Shown one piece after another: positions 50,155-58,860 of a stretch of 64,000 bases of DNA (the stretch's first letter is position 1; each line of letters starts with the position of its first letter). Source of the DNA: Diorhabda sublineata (lineage: Eukaryota; Arthropoda; Insecta; Coleoptera; Chrysomelidae); contig NC_079477.1 of assembly GCF_026230105.1 (NCBI RefSeq), forward strand, positions 11,103,001 through 11,167,000, written 5' to 3'. The position numbers were made by a program, and so were the translations under genes. A model generated the notes under the pieces. That model had not been told where the DNA came from, did not search any database, and saw nothing but the letters and a program-made list of their open reading frames with translations.

Positions 50155-50986
50155 AGCTCTTAAAGCTGTAAAAATTTCAGAATATATGATTTCATATTTC
50201 ACGGTGGAAATAAAGCCAGCATGTTTAAAAATCTTTTTCAAAAATTTGTATGGCGAAAGTCTAGCACGATAACATAAGTCAAGACTTGAACTTCAATTAA
50301 GATTTTTTCTTATAATATATCATTCTGGCGACAAATCTCCATAAATTTGTTTGATTGTTAGAATTGTTGAAATCGTTTATTTCCAATTCTTCTAAGAATC
50401 AAATTGTTGATCCTAACATAACTTCTATACGCTTCAATATTCTATTTATCCCATTTTTCTTACAGTCATGGATTAAATGGAAAACACTGTTTACTAAGAA
50501 GTATCTGTGAAAATGCGATGGATTCTTTAGCGCACGATGCTAATGGTTTATTCGGCCATCTTTTCGACATCATTCTAACGTAAGTATAATTGGTTCCATA
50601 AAAAATATTTTAAAGAGAACATATATCATGAAAATGTTGAGGATAACTATTCACTTAATAACTTTTCTCATGTTATGTTTCCTTCAAAAAACTTATGTTG
50701 TATAAAATGACACTTGTTTTTATCAACGCATATCATTATTTGATATCTTATAGAAAGTAAGAATATGGATACATAAGAGGATATGGAAAAAATATGCAAA
50801 AACTATTCATTTTTTTATAGACCCAATTATGGAACTGGAGAGCTTAGTTCAGATCTGGATCCTGTTTATCTAGAAGCTCAACAAGCTGGAATATATGGTG
50901 TTGATTGTAAAAGTTTGTATACAGACTGTTTCTTAGAAAATGGATTTCTGGGTTTATTCTCAATTTTGGATGACAAACTCTATTAA
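41391..50986 (+). CDS. DM4/DM12-family protein, four exons, intact
   Basis: Exons 41391-41552, 41773-41999, 50466-50579 and 50821-50986 join in phase (0, 2, 2) into 669 nt, 222 residues plus stop. All junctions are GT...AG. Residues 18-33 (HYYLLLVSLICARIVD) are a hydrophobic segment fitting a signal peptide. Then come GKRYIVYPKGGSYK and LVIGIGTPLKLG, the N-terminal signature of this insect family (a beta-strand followed by a Gly-rich turn). The DM4/12 domain covers about 118-216: RALFYGAFEEILDKHGLNGK, CLLRSICENA, NGLFGHLFDIILTP and YLEAQQAGIYGVDC ending in LYTDC, with the four expected Cys (two in exon 3, two in exon 4). Family knowledge: secreted, function largely unknown, genes often clustered. 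The second intron is about 8.5 kb and filled with transposons. An upstream coding exon cannot be excluded, because AAG before GCAAACG (41,432) could be an acceptor. Confidence 0.92.
42042..42800 (+). mobile_element. Probable LTR retrotransposon 5' fragment (Gypsy-like leader and Gag coiled coil)
   Basis: TGTCACGAATTCG at 42,042 looks like the start of an LTR. A long non-coding AT-rich stretch follows, then an ATG at about 42,500. After a frameshift, FLFQDEASTLISSISNMKGD and ISTLKNDISAKIDEK (42,570-42,680) are followed in another frame by SNMEYDILTMKNGMSNLRNN. Such repeated heptad-like N-MK-D-IS segments occur in Gag of some insect Gypsy elements. No matching 3' LTR, protease or polymerase is present; the Tc1 remnant starts where it stops. 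Confidence 0.45.
42830..43549 (+). mobile_element. Tc1-like element, 5'-truncated transposase and 3' terminal repeat
   Basis: An open 150-residue frame (42,835-43,287) is the C-terminal half of a Tc1-type DD34E transposase: MVWARITEQARTELVFIENG, HRYITEVLEDHLMPFM, MQDYAKPHTARIVREYLDE, RSPELNPIEHVRNEIGR and the end MPRRLQAVINARGGNTRY. The second Asp (QD) and final Glu (NPIEH) remain; the first Asp and the DNA-binding half are gone, and the usual DNARPH is changed to DYAKPH. The 3' end at 43,549 shows the terminal repeat AAGGTGACCTCAATTTTTTG with CTCGCCAGTA. No left terminal repeat is present. Confidence 0.9.
43555..45407. mobile_element. Complete mariner-superfamily element with long inverted repeats
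   Basis: This 1,853-bp element begins CAGTGCTTTTCAGATAAAAG and ends with its reverse complement. It is flanked by TA on both sides (43,553 and 45,408). The outer inverted repeats are about 210 bp (43,555-43,765 and 45,197-45,407) with few mismatches. Homology of the left arm continues (43,766-43,808), but on the right its partner (45,009-45,053) is displaced by about 145 bp of extra sequence. The single transposase gene is uninterrupted. The left end lies within a few bases of the Tc1 remnant end, and the right end runs straight into a TA microsatellite, so the target was probably a TA tract next to the older Tc1 copy. Confidence 0.95.
43811..44890 (-). CDS. Mariner-superfamily transposase, full length
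   Basis: This is the cut-and-paste transposase of the surrounding element, about 359 residues from the preferred Met (MVYSLQERIEIIGLYY); an in-frame upstream ATG at 44,920 would add ten. The N-terminal half holds two helix-turn-helix regions: ARAAARKFNELH, and LSTISRAIGVSSSTVFRVLH. The catalytic half has FSDECSW (first Asp), LNVWCGILGDHIVGPFFI, VFQQDGAPPH (second Asp) and WPPRSPDLTPLDFFLWG (third Asp). By my count 42 residues separate the second Asp from the third (in PLDFF), closer to DD41D than to the classical DD34D. It lacks frameshifts or stops, so it may be functional. It lies antisense inside the second intron of the DM4/12 gene. Confidence 0.93.
   Translation of the reverse strand: MVYSLQERIEIIGLYYQNNNCARAAARKFNELHDGRHATHKYVIQLMEKFTTTGSVCNKVHKREGLVNNEAIQVAILGQVSLEAQQPQSLSTISRAIGVSSSTVFRVLHKFKYHPYKVKLVHELNEDDFDRRLEFCESMTQIINNNPQLLNNICFSDECSWSLNGLVSRHNCRYWAESDLHIMREFHTQHPQKLNVWCGILGDHIVGPFFINGNLNGESYLELLREGVDPRITTIIENDDNLSEYLLVFQQDGAPPHYAMPVRQFLNETFPALWIGRRGQMMEWPPRSPDLTPLDFFLWGYLKTKVYATQPESLDDLRERIENECRQLNPAVLSNVREAFQNRLYHCMEVNGTHFEHLL
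45409..45493. repeat. (TA)n microsatellite
   Basis: TA run with a few AA interruptions, starting immediately at the right end of the intact mariner. Confidence 0.95.
45716..45862. repeat. MITE-like inverted repeat, about 147 bp
   Basis: The left arm, GTTCTTGATTTTAGGTCTCT and onward for about 43 bases, is matched by a nearly perfect reverse complement ending at 45,862 (one-base differences only). The loop of about 60 bases contains GAAGACTTAAAATCGAAACG. A related structure is at 47,981-48,110. No coding capacity. Confidence 0.9.
45865..47980. other. Intronic DNA of the DM4/12 gene, nothing firm
   Basis: No element recognised. A 90-residue plus-strand frame at 47,025-47,297 has a more protein-like composition (WVPLGWCNQSCVAVALEQLR) but no family I know. 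It could be an old transposon piece or chance. Confidence 0.4.
47981..48110. repeat. MITE-like inverted repeat, diverged relative of 45.7 kb
   Basis: TCTTGATTTAAGGTCT at the left and, reversed from 48,110, TTTTCTCGATTTTAGGTCTT share the arm sequence of the 45.7 kb hairpin. The interior keeps GAAGACCGCAG and ATCGAAACGTCAAGATTTTA on the minus strand. It abuts the deleted mariner that starts at 48,131. Confidence 0.7.
48131..48790 (-). mobile_element. Mariner element, internally deleted, both ends present
   Basis: Ends are imperfect inverted repeats: AGGGTTGCTACTTAATTTTT at 48,131 and, reversed from 48,790, AGAGTGTTGCTACATAATTT. On the minus strand, broken frames give ENIDAVHEVILQDRHVTYRD, ILHEYLAIKNISSSGYR, SLKKARVDRCKEILK and FKRRLCDHMNPK, the second half of the DNA-binding domain and the linker. 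The catalytic domain is missing apart from a short C-terminal scrap. At 660 bp it would be a non-autonomous, dead copy. Confidence 0.8.
48826..48912. repeat. (TA)n microsatellite
   Basis: Long TA run with one G near its start, just beyond the deleted mariner. Confidence 0.97.
49431..50080 (+). mobile_element. hAT element 5' end (GTF2IRD2-like), truncated by a TA run
   Basis: CAGAGGTCTCCAAACATTAG at 49,431 looks like a hAT terminal repeat (CAGxGGTxxxCAAAC). After about 550 bp of leader, an ATG at 49,979 opens MEKKRKINSECKKFKDQWK and YFVIESSNKALCLI, the start of the BED zinc finger of GTF2IRD2-type hAT transposases. The frame then runs into a (TA)n microsatellite and nothing of the rest is present nearby. 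Confidence 0.7.
50082..50153. repeat. (TA)n microsatellite
   Basis: TA run with one G; it terminates the hAT reading frame. Confidence 0.97.
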
Positions 50987-50989
50987 AAT

Positions 50990-52860
50990 ACGAGTTGTTG
51001 TAATGTTTTAATTGTTTATTCCAATCCTGATGACAAAATATGAAAATCATATGAATAAGATAAAGCTAACACATTGTTGGTAGCTCCAAAGAATTCCAAA
51101 TTTTTTTTGATCAGTTTTAATTTCTTTAGAAATAAAAATACTATATTTGACTGGCTTTTCTATTTCAAAAATAGTAGGAATTAGTTTATTGATGATTCTG
51201 AAGGCACAACGACAGATCATTTCTCTTTATCACCACTAATTAGCGAAAACATTATAGTGAGAAAATCTGAACAAAATTCAACTAATATTAGGCCTGACTG
51301 CGAAGGTTTTGAAATAGTGACAAAATTAATTAAATGTGAAAATCATAACTAGTGAACTATAGCATTGAAGAGTTGGAAAACGAATGATAAACATACAGCA
51401 AGCAGCACAAAACAAAACCAAAGTACAAAGAAAATGCAAGGTCCAAACAAATTAGGTATTTAGTTCAAAGAAAAAGCCGGAGAAACATGGTAGGAGAAAT
51501 TGTAGAAAACAAGAGGATACTAAAAACCGCACACGGTAAGTGAGAAAAAAATTGAAAACGAATCATTGAACCATTATCTAAGTGATTTAATAGAAAATGA
51601 AAACACTGACTATTCACTATGGAAATGTGTATTCAGGTTTCGAAATTATATACCAATATTGTTGAAAACAGTTGAAGTTGTATGATATCCAATAATAATC
51701 AAGAGATTGCTGAAGATCACGAGAACAACGCAAAAACCACAAACAATGAAATTTTTGAATCCCCAAATAATCAAGACATCGTCCGCAGGTTTAAACTCAC
51801 CAAGCATCTGGAACTTGTGGAAAAAGTGATAATTCTAATCAAAGCTCAACCCAATACTTAGCAACCAAATGGTTTCTTAAGGAAAACATTAGGAATACTT
51901 GGTTCAATAAAGTATTCAATATTAACTATGTGGGCTGATGAAGAAGAAGAAGTTAGCTTCTACCACAAAAACGTCTTATTGTTAAAAATTGTTTCTGCAA
52001 AATTTAATTCTTTATACGCTACACATCCCTCCATAAACATATGTCTCCCTTGAAAAGATGGAACAACGTCAAATTGAAGCGTATGTAAAAATACAAATTA
52101 TTGATGTTAGCAGGTATAAATTCAAAAGTATCTCATTTGTATTCCTTTTTGGTAACAATATAAAATCTCGTCGACCAATTTACTCATAGGGATTGAATTA
52201 ATCTTTAAATTCCAGCAACCAATTATCGTATTAGTGTGGTAAGTAATCTTAGCAAAAATTCACCCCCGCCGGCTGAAACAGTAAAAATTATACAACATTT
52301 CGTTGTCAATATAAATGAGGAATTGTTTTCTCTCGATTTATGTTATATGATGAATTGCTACATAACATCAATCAAATATATGCATGGATAAGAAACATAA
52401 ATCATCATTAGATGACCTTTTTAATAAACGACGTATAGAAAAAAAATAACGGGAATTTCTAACTGATAGAATAACCCATAAAAATAGTATAAACTGTTAA
52501 TAGCAGCAATTCCACACCCAGACTGTCCATCGCGTGCATTAAAAGCCTTGATTATAGTAGTATAAATTTGATAAACTCTCGCCAATAGTCCGCTTATCTC
52601 TCCGATTTTTCTCCGTTTCTGGCTCAATATTGTCGAAGAAGAATGATTTACTTATCACGGGCTATCGAAGAACCAGCACAGAGACGGCTTGCACACATAA
52701 ATTTCGCATAATACTATGATAAATGTCTGAAAAGTTAATTTATTGGATTGGGGACCTACAAAGAAAGAAAAACATAATTGAATCAATTTCCATCTGAAAA
52801 AACTGAATGAATAAAAACTGTTTATTTAAATTAATATTGATATTATATTCAAGGCTATAT
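50990..52860. other. 3' flank of the DM4/12 gene, including a duplicated segment
   Basis: 51,045-51,640 is duplicated at 58,000-58,540 (listed separately). Beyond it, 51,680-52,060 has short frames (for example NQDIVRRFKLTKHLELVEKV) without a recognised family. Nothing else is assigned. Confidence 0.4.
51045..51640. repeat. Duplicated segment, copy A
   Basis: Shared with 58,000-58,540 in the same order. Landmarks: ACATTGTTGGTA, TTTTTGATCAGTTTTA, TAATTAGCGAAAACATTATA, ACAAGAGGATACTAAAAACC and ATTCACTAT. Copies differ by many substitutions and small indels, so the duplication is not recent. It starts 60 bp after the DM4/12 stop codon. Confidence 0.85.
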
Positions 52861-53079
52861 TATGTAGACAACATAGTTCTATTTGAGACAATTTTGGAAG
52901 TATACCTAGTGACATAATCAAGAACATATAATAAATAGTCAGAAAATTTACGTTACGAAATTACCCTATACACGAGAATTGAAAACTTATTTTTGGACTA
53001 AATACATAAGTGAAAATAGATATTAATATGCGCAACAACATAAAATTAAAAAAAAAGAAGTAGGAAAAGGATGTTTGCT

Positions 53080-53960
53080 GTTTCCGGAGAGTTTGGAGGA
53101 CTTGGAGATGGAAGTTAAGGTTGATGGAGTGTAGATTAACAATATGCCGATAACACGGTCTCAATCAATGACAACTTGTCAGATCTACAGCAATTGATAA
53201 ATAAAGTAGGAAAACAAAGCAAAATAATGGTTTTAAACACATATAAATAGAAAAACAATTTATGATCAAATGTGGAAACAGTGATCTATACGAAAATTCC
53301 AAATTTCAGTATATGGTTAACTTGAGACTGGACAAAGACATAAAATTCCGCACCTAGCAGGCTCTCAATCTACGATTAAGATCCATCGAATGCTACGTGT
53401 GGTTGGTGCTTCTCTACGGTATGGAAGATTGGACATTGAAGAAGGATAGAATTGATAAATTAGAGGCTTTCTAGATGTTGAAATATCGCAAAATCCTGGA
53501 CATCTAAAATAAAAAGATATTATGAAGAGTTAACAAACAACAAGAACTCTGTGAAATTATTAAAAAGAGGAAAAAGGCGTACTTAGGGTACGAAATACCA
53601 AATATAAATACCTGCAACTATCAGTTGAGGACACGATCAGAGGTCGGAGAATAAAAAATATCTTAGCGAAATATCAGACAACGGACAGGCCTACACGATA
53701 TACAGTCCTTAAAACACGATGAAAGGAATAGAGAAATGATAGGAAATGTTATCACAAACATCCTTTAATGGATTGCATTAGAGGAAGAATAATTAACTTC
53801 TGGGTGGAGCGAACAGATCATAGCAACCGTCATGGTTTTTGAATGAATAGCAAAATGTGGAGATGTAGCTCGCGCATGTTGTCACCAAGATTCAATGAAA
53901 CAATCCTCAGATAAAGAACTAAAGCGAAATGCAGGAGCTAGCGTGTACTTTTATAACAGA
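53080..53960 (+). mobile_element. RTE-like LINE 3' part, broken
   Basis: The plus strand shows YADNTVSINDNLSDLQQLIN (53,148-53,205), the catalytic motif with the second Asp changed to Asn, then VGKQSK. LYGMEDWTLKKDRIDKLEAF follows at 53,415-53,474, then MLKYRKILDI and a decayed RGRRIKNILAKYQ region (53,640). This is the same type of LINE tail as at 29.6 kb (LEAFEMWxYRRMLxI). Frameshifts and stops throughout; the endonuclease and first polymerase part are absent. Confidence 0.8.
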
Positions 53961-54239
53961 AGCAATGAACACTTGTAATGGCAGCAATGGAAGTTATCCT
54001 CGTCCTTAGTCCACTGTACATTGATTTATAAAGACATGCAAACGCATCCATGATCAGGTTGGTCAAACGCGGGCTTAGAAAAAAAATTTGTCCTAATTGT
54101 GAGTATTCATGTATTAGTAAATAGTGTGCTCAGTATGAATATCACAAACGGTTCCAGAAATTACAATTTATTCTCATTATTTACCAAAAACTTCTCATCA
54201 CTATTAAGTGGTAACTAATTAAACCGATGTTAGTTATGG

Positions 54240-54540
54240 AATGTCAAGACCCTCTAAATGAATGAGGCAAAACAATGTTCTAATTATCTGGGAGTCAACA
54301 TGCAAGGTTGTAAAAGAGAATGAGAAAGCAAATAATTTGGGAAAAAAGTGGATCAGAACCGTTGAGTTATCACTTAGAAGCGAAATTATAGAAAATAGAG
54401 AACCTCAATCAATCACTTAAACTATGATTATATATCCAGTCCTAGACTTTCAATACTTCCTCTCTGAATCTACGAAAAGCTGTAGCATATATGGTCATTA
54501 CAGCACTACTAAAGAGAATATAATAAATGGTGTTGGGTCA
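54240..54540 (+). mobile_element. Probable LINE scrap
   Basis: NEAKQCSNYLGVNMQGC at about 54,258-54,308 resembles the FxYLGxxI block after the catalytic region of LINE polymerases, and later decayed codons fit the following thumb region. This is weak evidence; it may be a separate insertion from the LINE just upstream. Confidence 0.4.
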
Positions 54541-54544
54541 CAAT

Positions 54545-55950
54545 GCATGCACAAAATCCATAGATATCAGCTTATCTATCTATATATTTATGTATAGCAG
54601 TTTTTGCTTTGATTGTCTCTTAAGGGGTGAAATTTGTTAAAGCGAACAGATAAACTTATTAAGTTAATATACACAACAGACAACAATCAATAGTTCCAAA
54701 TATTTTTTTCACAACATCATGTAATATCTTGTCTCCATCAGTGCATAAATTTCGCATATTTCATGTTCTAATCAATCTTTATTTTTAATTATACAGTGAT
54801 CATGAATGTAATTAAAATATCCAAAAACTGTATTTGTTGAGACCGGTACTGGCATTTTATCGGTATATCGACCTTACCTTATTGATAGGTGTAGCACGGT
54901 TTTGCTTTCCAGGACCGACGCAGGGCCGCGGACAAATGATTTATTATGTACCCAAAACTACCGCAAGCACGAATCAAAATGCTAAGATTTATGTTTTCAA
55001 TACCGTATATCATCATTACGTGCACTGCCAATATTGCAACAACTTTTGGAGTATTTCTTTGTCCTACTGACATTTACTTTTGTGAATGAAAACTTTCTTA
55101 TACTCTTAAAAAGAAATATCTTTAGTTGAGCTGAATTAGTCTGAAATTTTAATTTTAAGGTATGTATTTTTGGAATGATTGAATAATTGAATATTGAGTC
55201 AAATAGAGACTCCGCTCAATTATATAAAAGTATTCAAACTCTCAAAATATACCGTCAGTTTATTTCGAAATATATGAGAGAAGTATTGTATATCCGGATC
55301 TGTGGCTTAGGAAACTTTACGTGAGATACATATCAACAAAAGCAATACCCACAAATTTGACGACAGACATTCTCTAACTGAATTACATTCAAAAAAGCTC
55401 CGAGTTTTCCTTTTTTGGCCTCTTTTAACTCCCACAACATCCATACGTCTATTCACGTTTGGAATATTAACCTAACTACTAGTTTTGGAAGGTCCAGATG
55501 AAGATATATACTGTTTGATTATTTATATGACAACTACCCATATACGCAATTCTGGGCGACAACTCATAAAAATTTATTTGAAATTAGAGAATTATCATGT
55601 TTAGTATTATTACATTTTGGTGGTAGAAAGCACAAACAATTTACAATTCTACTTTACAGCGAAGCCTTTTTGGCAATAGAAAGTTGGTGGTAGTAGCTAT
55701 CACAGCGCTAAATAATGTGATATTGTTTCATCTATATCGTTATGCAGAGTGAGTTTCATGTATGGAACGCCTCAATTATCTAAGAAACAGCTTGTACGAT
55801 TTACATAAATTTTTGTGTACAAGGGTCTTGGTACACTGTTGGTATTTATATTGTTGTCAGATCTTTCCTTTTTCCGGAAAAATAATGAACTTTGCTATTT
55901 CAAATTGATCACCCTATATATTCTGTGTTCTTAGAAGTCCTCAAGAAATA
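54545..55950. other. Unassigned DNA
   Basis: No gene recognised. Overlapping opposite frames at 54,834-55,073 (78 and 64 residues) have no recognisable motif, and neither can be preferred. Confidence 0.35.
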
Positions 55951-55959
55951 CTTATTATT

Positions 55960-56400
55960 TTTCATCACACATCACGCTCTTCAGAGGAGTTGTAATTCGA
56001 TATTTGTCGAGGCATTAGCCAGGAAAGTAGTTGATTTCTCCTTTGAAAAACGGTAGCATGAGAAACTCAGTGTCCCTTTGAGTTCTGGAGTTGATAATGG
56101 TTATTTTTTTATAAATTAACTGCATTTGATTAATACATTCAGATTGGGCTTATCATAATGCAATTGCGAGACACTGGGGGTGTTAATATCGATAAAAAGG
56201 TCGATTGGCATCACGCTCTTCAGAGGAGATGTAATTGAATATTCGTCGAGGCATTAGCCAGCAAAGTAGTTGTTTTCCCCTTTGAAAAACGGCAGTATAC
56301 ATTTTCGAAATATTGATTTTCGACATTATTTCAGAGGTGAATAGTAGAAACCTTTATTTTGATACATTTTGCACACCTCATTCACCATGGAAATATATAT
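55960..56400. repeat. Tandem repeat family of 12.1 kb, second locus
   Basis: Two short direct units share CATCACGCTCTTCAGAGGAG (55,967 and about 56,212), GTCGAGGCATTAGCCAG and AAAGTAGTTGTTTTC/GATTTC. Unit 2 also keeps AAAAAGGTCGATTGGCATCA, ACATTTTCGAAATATT and CACCTCATTCACCAT. All are present at 12.3-12.9 kb. The period here is about 245 bp because the GCGTTCGCT-to-CAGTGGTTAC part is missing. Confidence 0.85.
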
Positions 56401-56990
56401 ATTACGATTAAGAAACCCATTCTTAAAATTTTTTGAAACTTAAATATATTAGATATAAATTTATTGATCTCCATACTCTTCAGGAAATTTCTTTTAAACA
56501 TACAATCGACTTATATTTCAATGGGTCTAGTCTCCATGAAAAGCAACATCACGTGCCGGCCGTTGCAACAGTTTCAGCATACCTCCGGATTCACGAAAAC
56601 CGCATTCGTACTCCCACAGCAACTGAATCAGAGTGTTGAAGTGGATGCCGAAAAGGTGACAATGTATTGGCAGAATATACAATTGTTATATAAAACGTGA
56701 CGTATTGATAGAACATTCGAATTACATATATAAGAAAAATAATTCATTTCTGATAATTATTTTGAAGAGAAAATTATATCCAAAGAATTTGAGGACTTAT
56801 TCTTACGATATTTTTTGATGATAAAACTCACACAAATATTAAGAAAAATTTTGCATGACAATTGATTATCTGTTTGATTTCTTATTTCAGTATTTAGTTG
56901 AATACTTAGTAAGGCTATTATTGAAAATGGTAAATGCATCGGATATACGGTTATTACTACACGATACAAATTTACACAGGGGATTAAAAA
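56400..56990. other. Unassigned DNA
   Basis: Two overlapping plus-strand frames (56,433-56,639 and 56,464-56,700) cover a slightly GC-richer patch but show no motif. There is no supported gene. Confidence 0.35.
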
Positions 56991-56999
56991 TAGTCTAAA

Positions 57000-57180
57000 C
57001 CGAACAAGATAGTTATTCATGTTCTGAAACGAGAATTTTTAAAAAAAAATTGGTAAGAAGTAGTATAATTGATATAGAATTCTCTCACGCTTTTGGAACT
57101 CACCAGGGACAAAATTATTAAGTTGGTCTATTGTCATCTCTTCTCGACACGTCTTAAAATTTTAATCTGATGTTTGAATA
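57000..57180. repeat. Duplicated segment B, first copy
   Basis: Shares ACGCTTTTGGAACTCACCAG, GGGACAAAA, TCTATTGTCATCT and CGACACGTCT with 58,680-58,860, in the same order and orientation. No coding function recognised. It lies just before the DM4 exon fragment. Confidence 0.85.
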
Positions 57181-57189
57181 ATAAAAAAA

Positions 57190-57265
57190 ATCGTGTTGAT
57201 TGTAAAAGTTTGTATATAGATTGTTTCTTTGAAAGTGGATTTCTTGATGTATTAGCAACAATATA
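57190..57265 (+). pseudogene. Last-exon fragment of a DM4/DM12 gene
   Basis: GTGTTGATTGTAAAAGTTTG at 57,194 is identical to exon 4 of the DM4/12 gene (about 50,900). The translation VDCKSLYIDCFFESGFLD parallels VDCKSLYTDCFLENGFLG of the intact gene, then runs to a TAA. Both Cys are kept. Upstream exon sequence and the splice site are missing and no partner exons were found, so I call it a pseudogene fragment. A diverged terminal exon of a second gene is a less likely alternative. Confidence 0.8.
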
Positions 57266-57439
57266 AAAACTATAAAGAATTCTGCTTTATTAACTTAAAC
57301 ACTAAGTTTCCTCAGTGAAAATGTGGTATATGAATATGACATCGAATATCCCAATAATTAGATAAAACAAAAAATCGGAAATCAAGGCGTTTTCTACGAT
57401 TGTGTGTGTAATTCATCAAGATTGCGTCGTCATATGATT

Positions 57440-57620
57440 GTAACTCATTTTTTAACTAAATACGGCACAGGTCAGGCACCATATTCACCAGACTTTGCTT
57501 TACTCAATAATCTAGGTAAAGTTTATCGAGGTAATGTAAATTTGTTCACCTGTCAAATTTCCGAATAAGCTGTAACTATGTTACCAGTCAGTAGATTCGT
57601 GTTCATTTAATGAAATCAAA
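57440..57620 (+). mobile_element. Mariner transposase scrap
   Basis: In one frame, FLTKYGTGQAPYSPDFALLN at about 57,448-57,510 resembles the third catalytic block of mariners (PPYSPDLAPxD), followed by decayed LGKVYRGNVNLF. It lies in the extra DNA that separates the DM4 exon fragment from its 3' flank copy. Confidence 0.5.
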
Positions 57621-57999
57621 GAATAATCTTTTCTTTTCCTTCTTGCAGATTTTGGTGTGCTTTTGCCTTTACAGTTTCTTATTATAAACCTTTCTATATC
57701 TCGTTCCGTCTATATTATTTGCGACTTGAATTTCAGCTAAAAAAAAATTCGTATCTATACCCATGAATATATTTCTAAATAATTCTAGAGAAAACAAAAA
57801 ACATGTCGAGGACGACTTCTTAATAATTGTGACGCATAAGTCAATCATCATATTAACCAGATTGGGCTTTTCGAAACACAAAAATGTATGTAAAATCTAT
57901 TGAAGCAATGAAAATTTGTTGTAAAATAGTGTTGTGGAAAAACTTCTTTGTTCAAAAATTCGAAAATACTATGAAACTATGAAAAAAATATCAATTAGA

Positions 58000-58540
58000 A
58001 AAAGCTAATACATTGTTGGTAACTTCAAGGAATTCCAAAATGTTTTTGATCAGTTTTAGTTTCTATAACAATAAAATACTAAATTTGACTGACCTTTCTA
58101 TTTCAAGAATGTAGGAGTTAATTCCATTATAATTCTCATGGCACAACCTCAGATCATTCCTCTATATTATTACTAATTAGCGAAAACATTATAGTATGAG
58201 AATATTCAACTAATATCGGGCTGGACTGCAAAAGTTTTGAACAAGATTTTAATAAAAGATTTGATTTAAATGTGGAAATAAGAACTAGTGAACGAGAGCA
58301 AGTAGTATAAAACAAAACCAAATAAAGTGCAAGGAAAATGGAAAGTCCAAATAAATTGAATTATCCGTTCAATGAAAAAGAGAAGTCGGAAAAACTTGGC
58401 AGGAGACCAAAATTGCAGAAAACAAGAGGATACTAAAAACCTCAGACGGTAACTGAGAAAAAACATTGAAAACGATTCAGTGAATCATTTTCTACGTGAT
58501 AATAAAACCACTGATTATTCACTATAGAAATGTACAAAAA
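58000..58540. repeat. Duplicated segment, copy B
   Basis: Counterpart of 51,045-51,640. With the exon fragment at 57.19 kb it reproduces the order of exon 4 then 3' flank of the DM4/12 gene, but with about 740 bp between them instead of 60 bp. Confidence 0.85.
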
Positions 58541-58679
58541 AAAAAGAAATACATCAATGTAGGAGAACTTGCCAATTCGAATGCCAATTAGATATTGAGC
58601 ACGAGAATATTGAGGGAGTAAATTGTACAATATTCATACTCCGGCTATGCTGTAATATATAATAAATATATTATAGTTA

Positions 58680-58860
58680 AACCGAACAGGTAAGTTCTAA
58701 AACGAGATGTTTCAAAAAATATTGTGAGAAATCGTGTAAATGATAGAAAAATCTTCCACGCTTTTGGAACTCACCAGGGACAAAACTATCAAGTCTATTG
58801 TCATCTGTCTTCGACACGTCTGTAAAATTTTGATGTGATGGTTTGAGGAATTAGTGTATT
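58680..58860. repeat. Duplicated segment B, second copy
   Basis: Counterpart of 57,000-57,180 in the same orientation, so the block from exon fragment to flank is bracketed by direct repeats. Confidence 0.85.

Noticed and set aside
34181..51033. CTGATGA words as possible hammerhead ribozyme cores (34,181 and 51,027)
   Set aside because: Neither is followed by a stem and GAAA in a foldable arrangement; they look like chance.
54834..55073. Overlapping opposite frames as a possible gene
   Set aside because: Neither strand gives a family motif, splice signals or a signal peptide; the two frames exclude each other.
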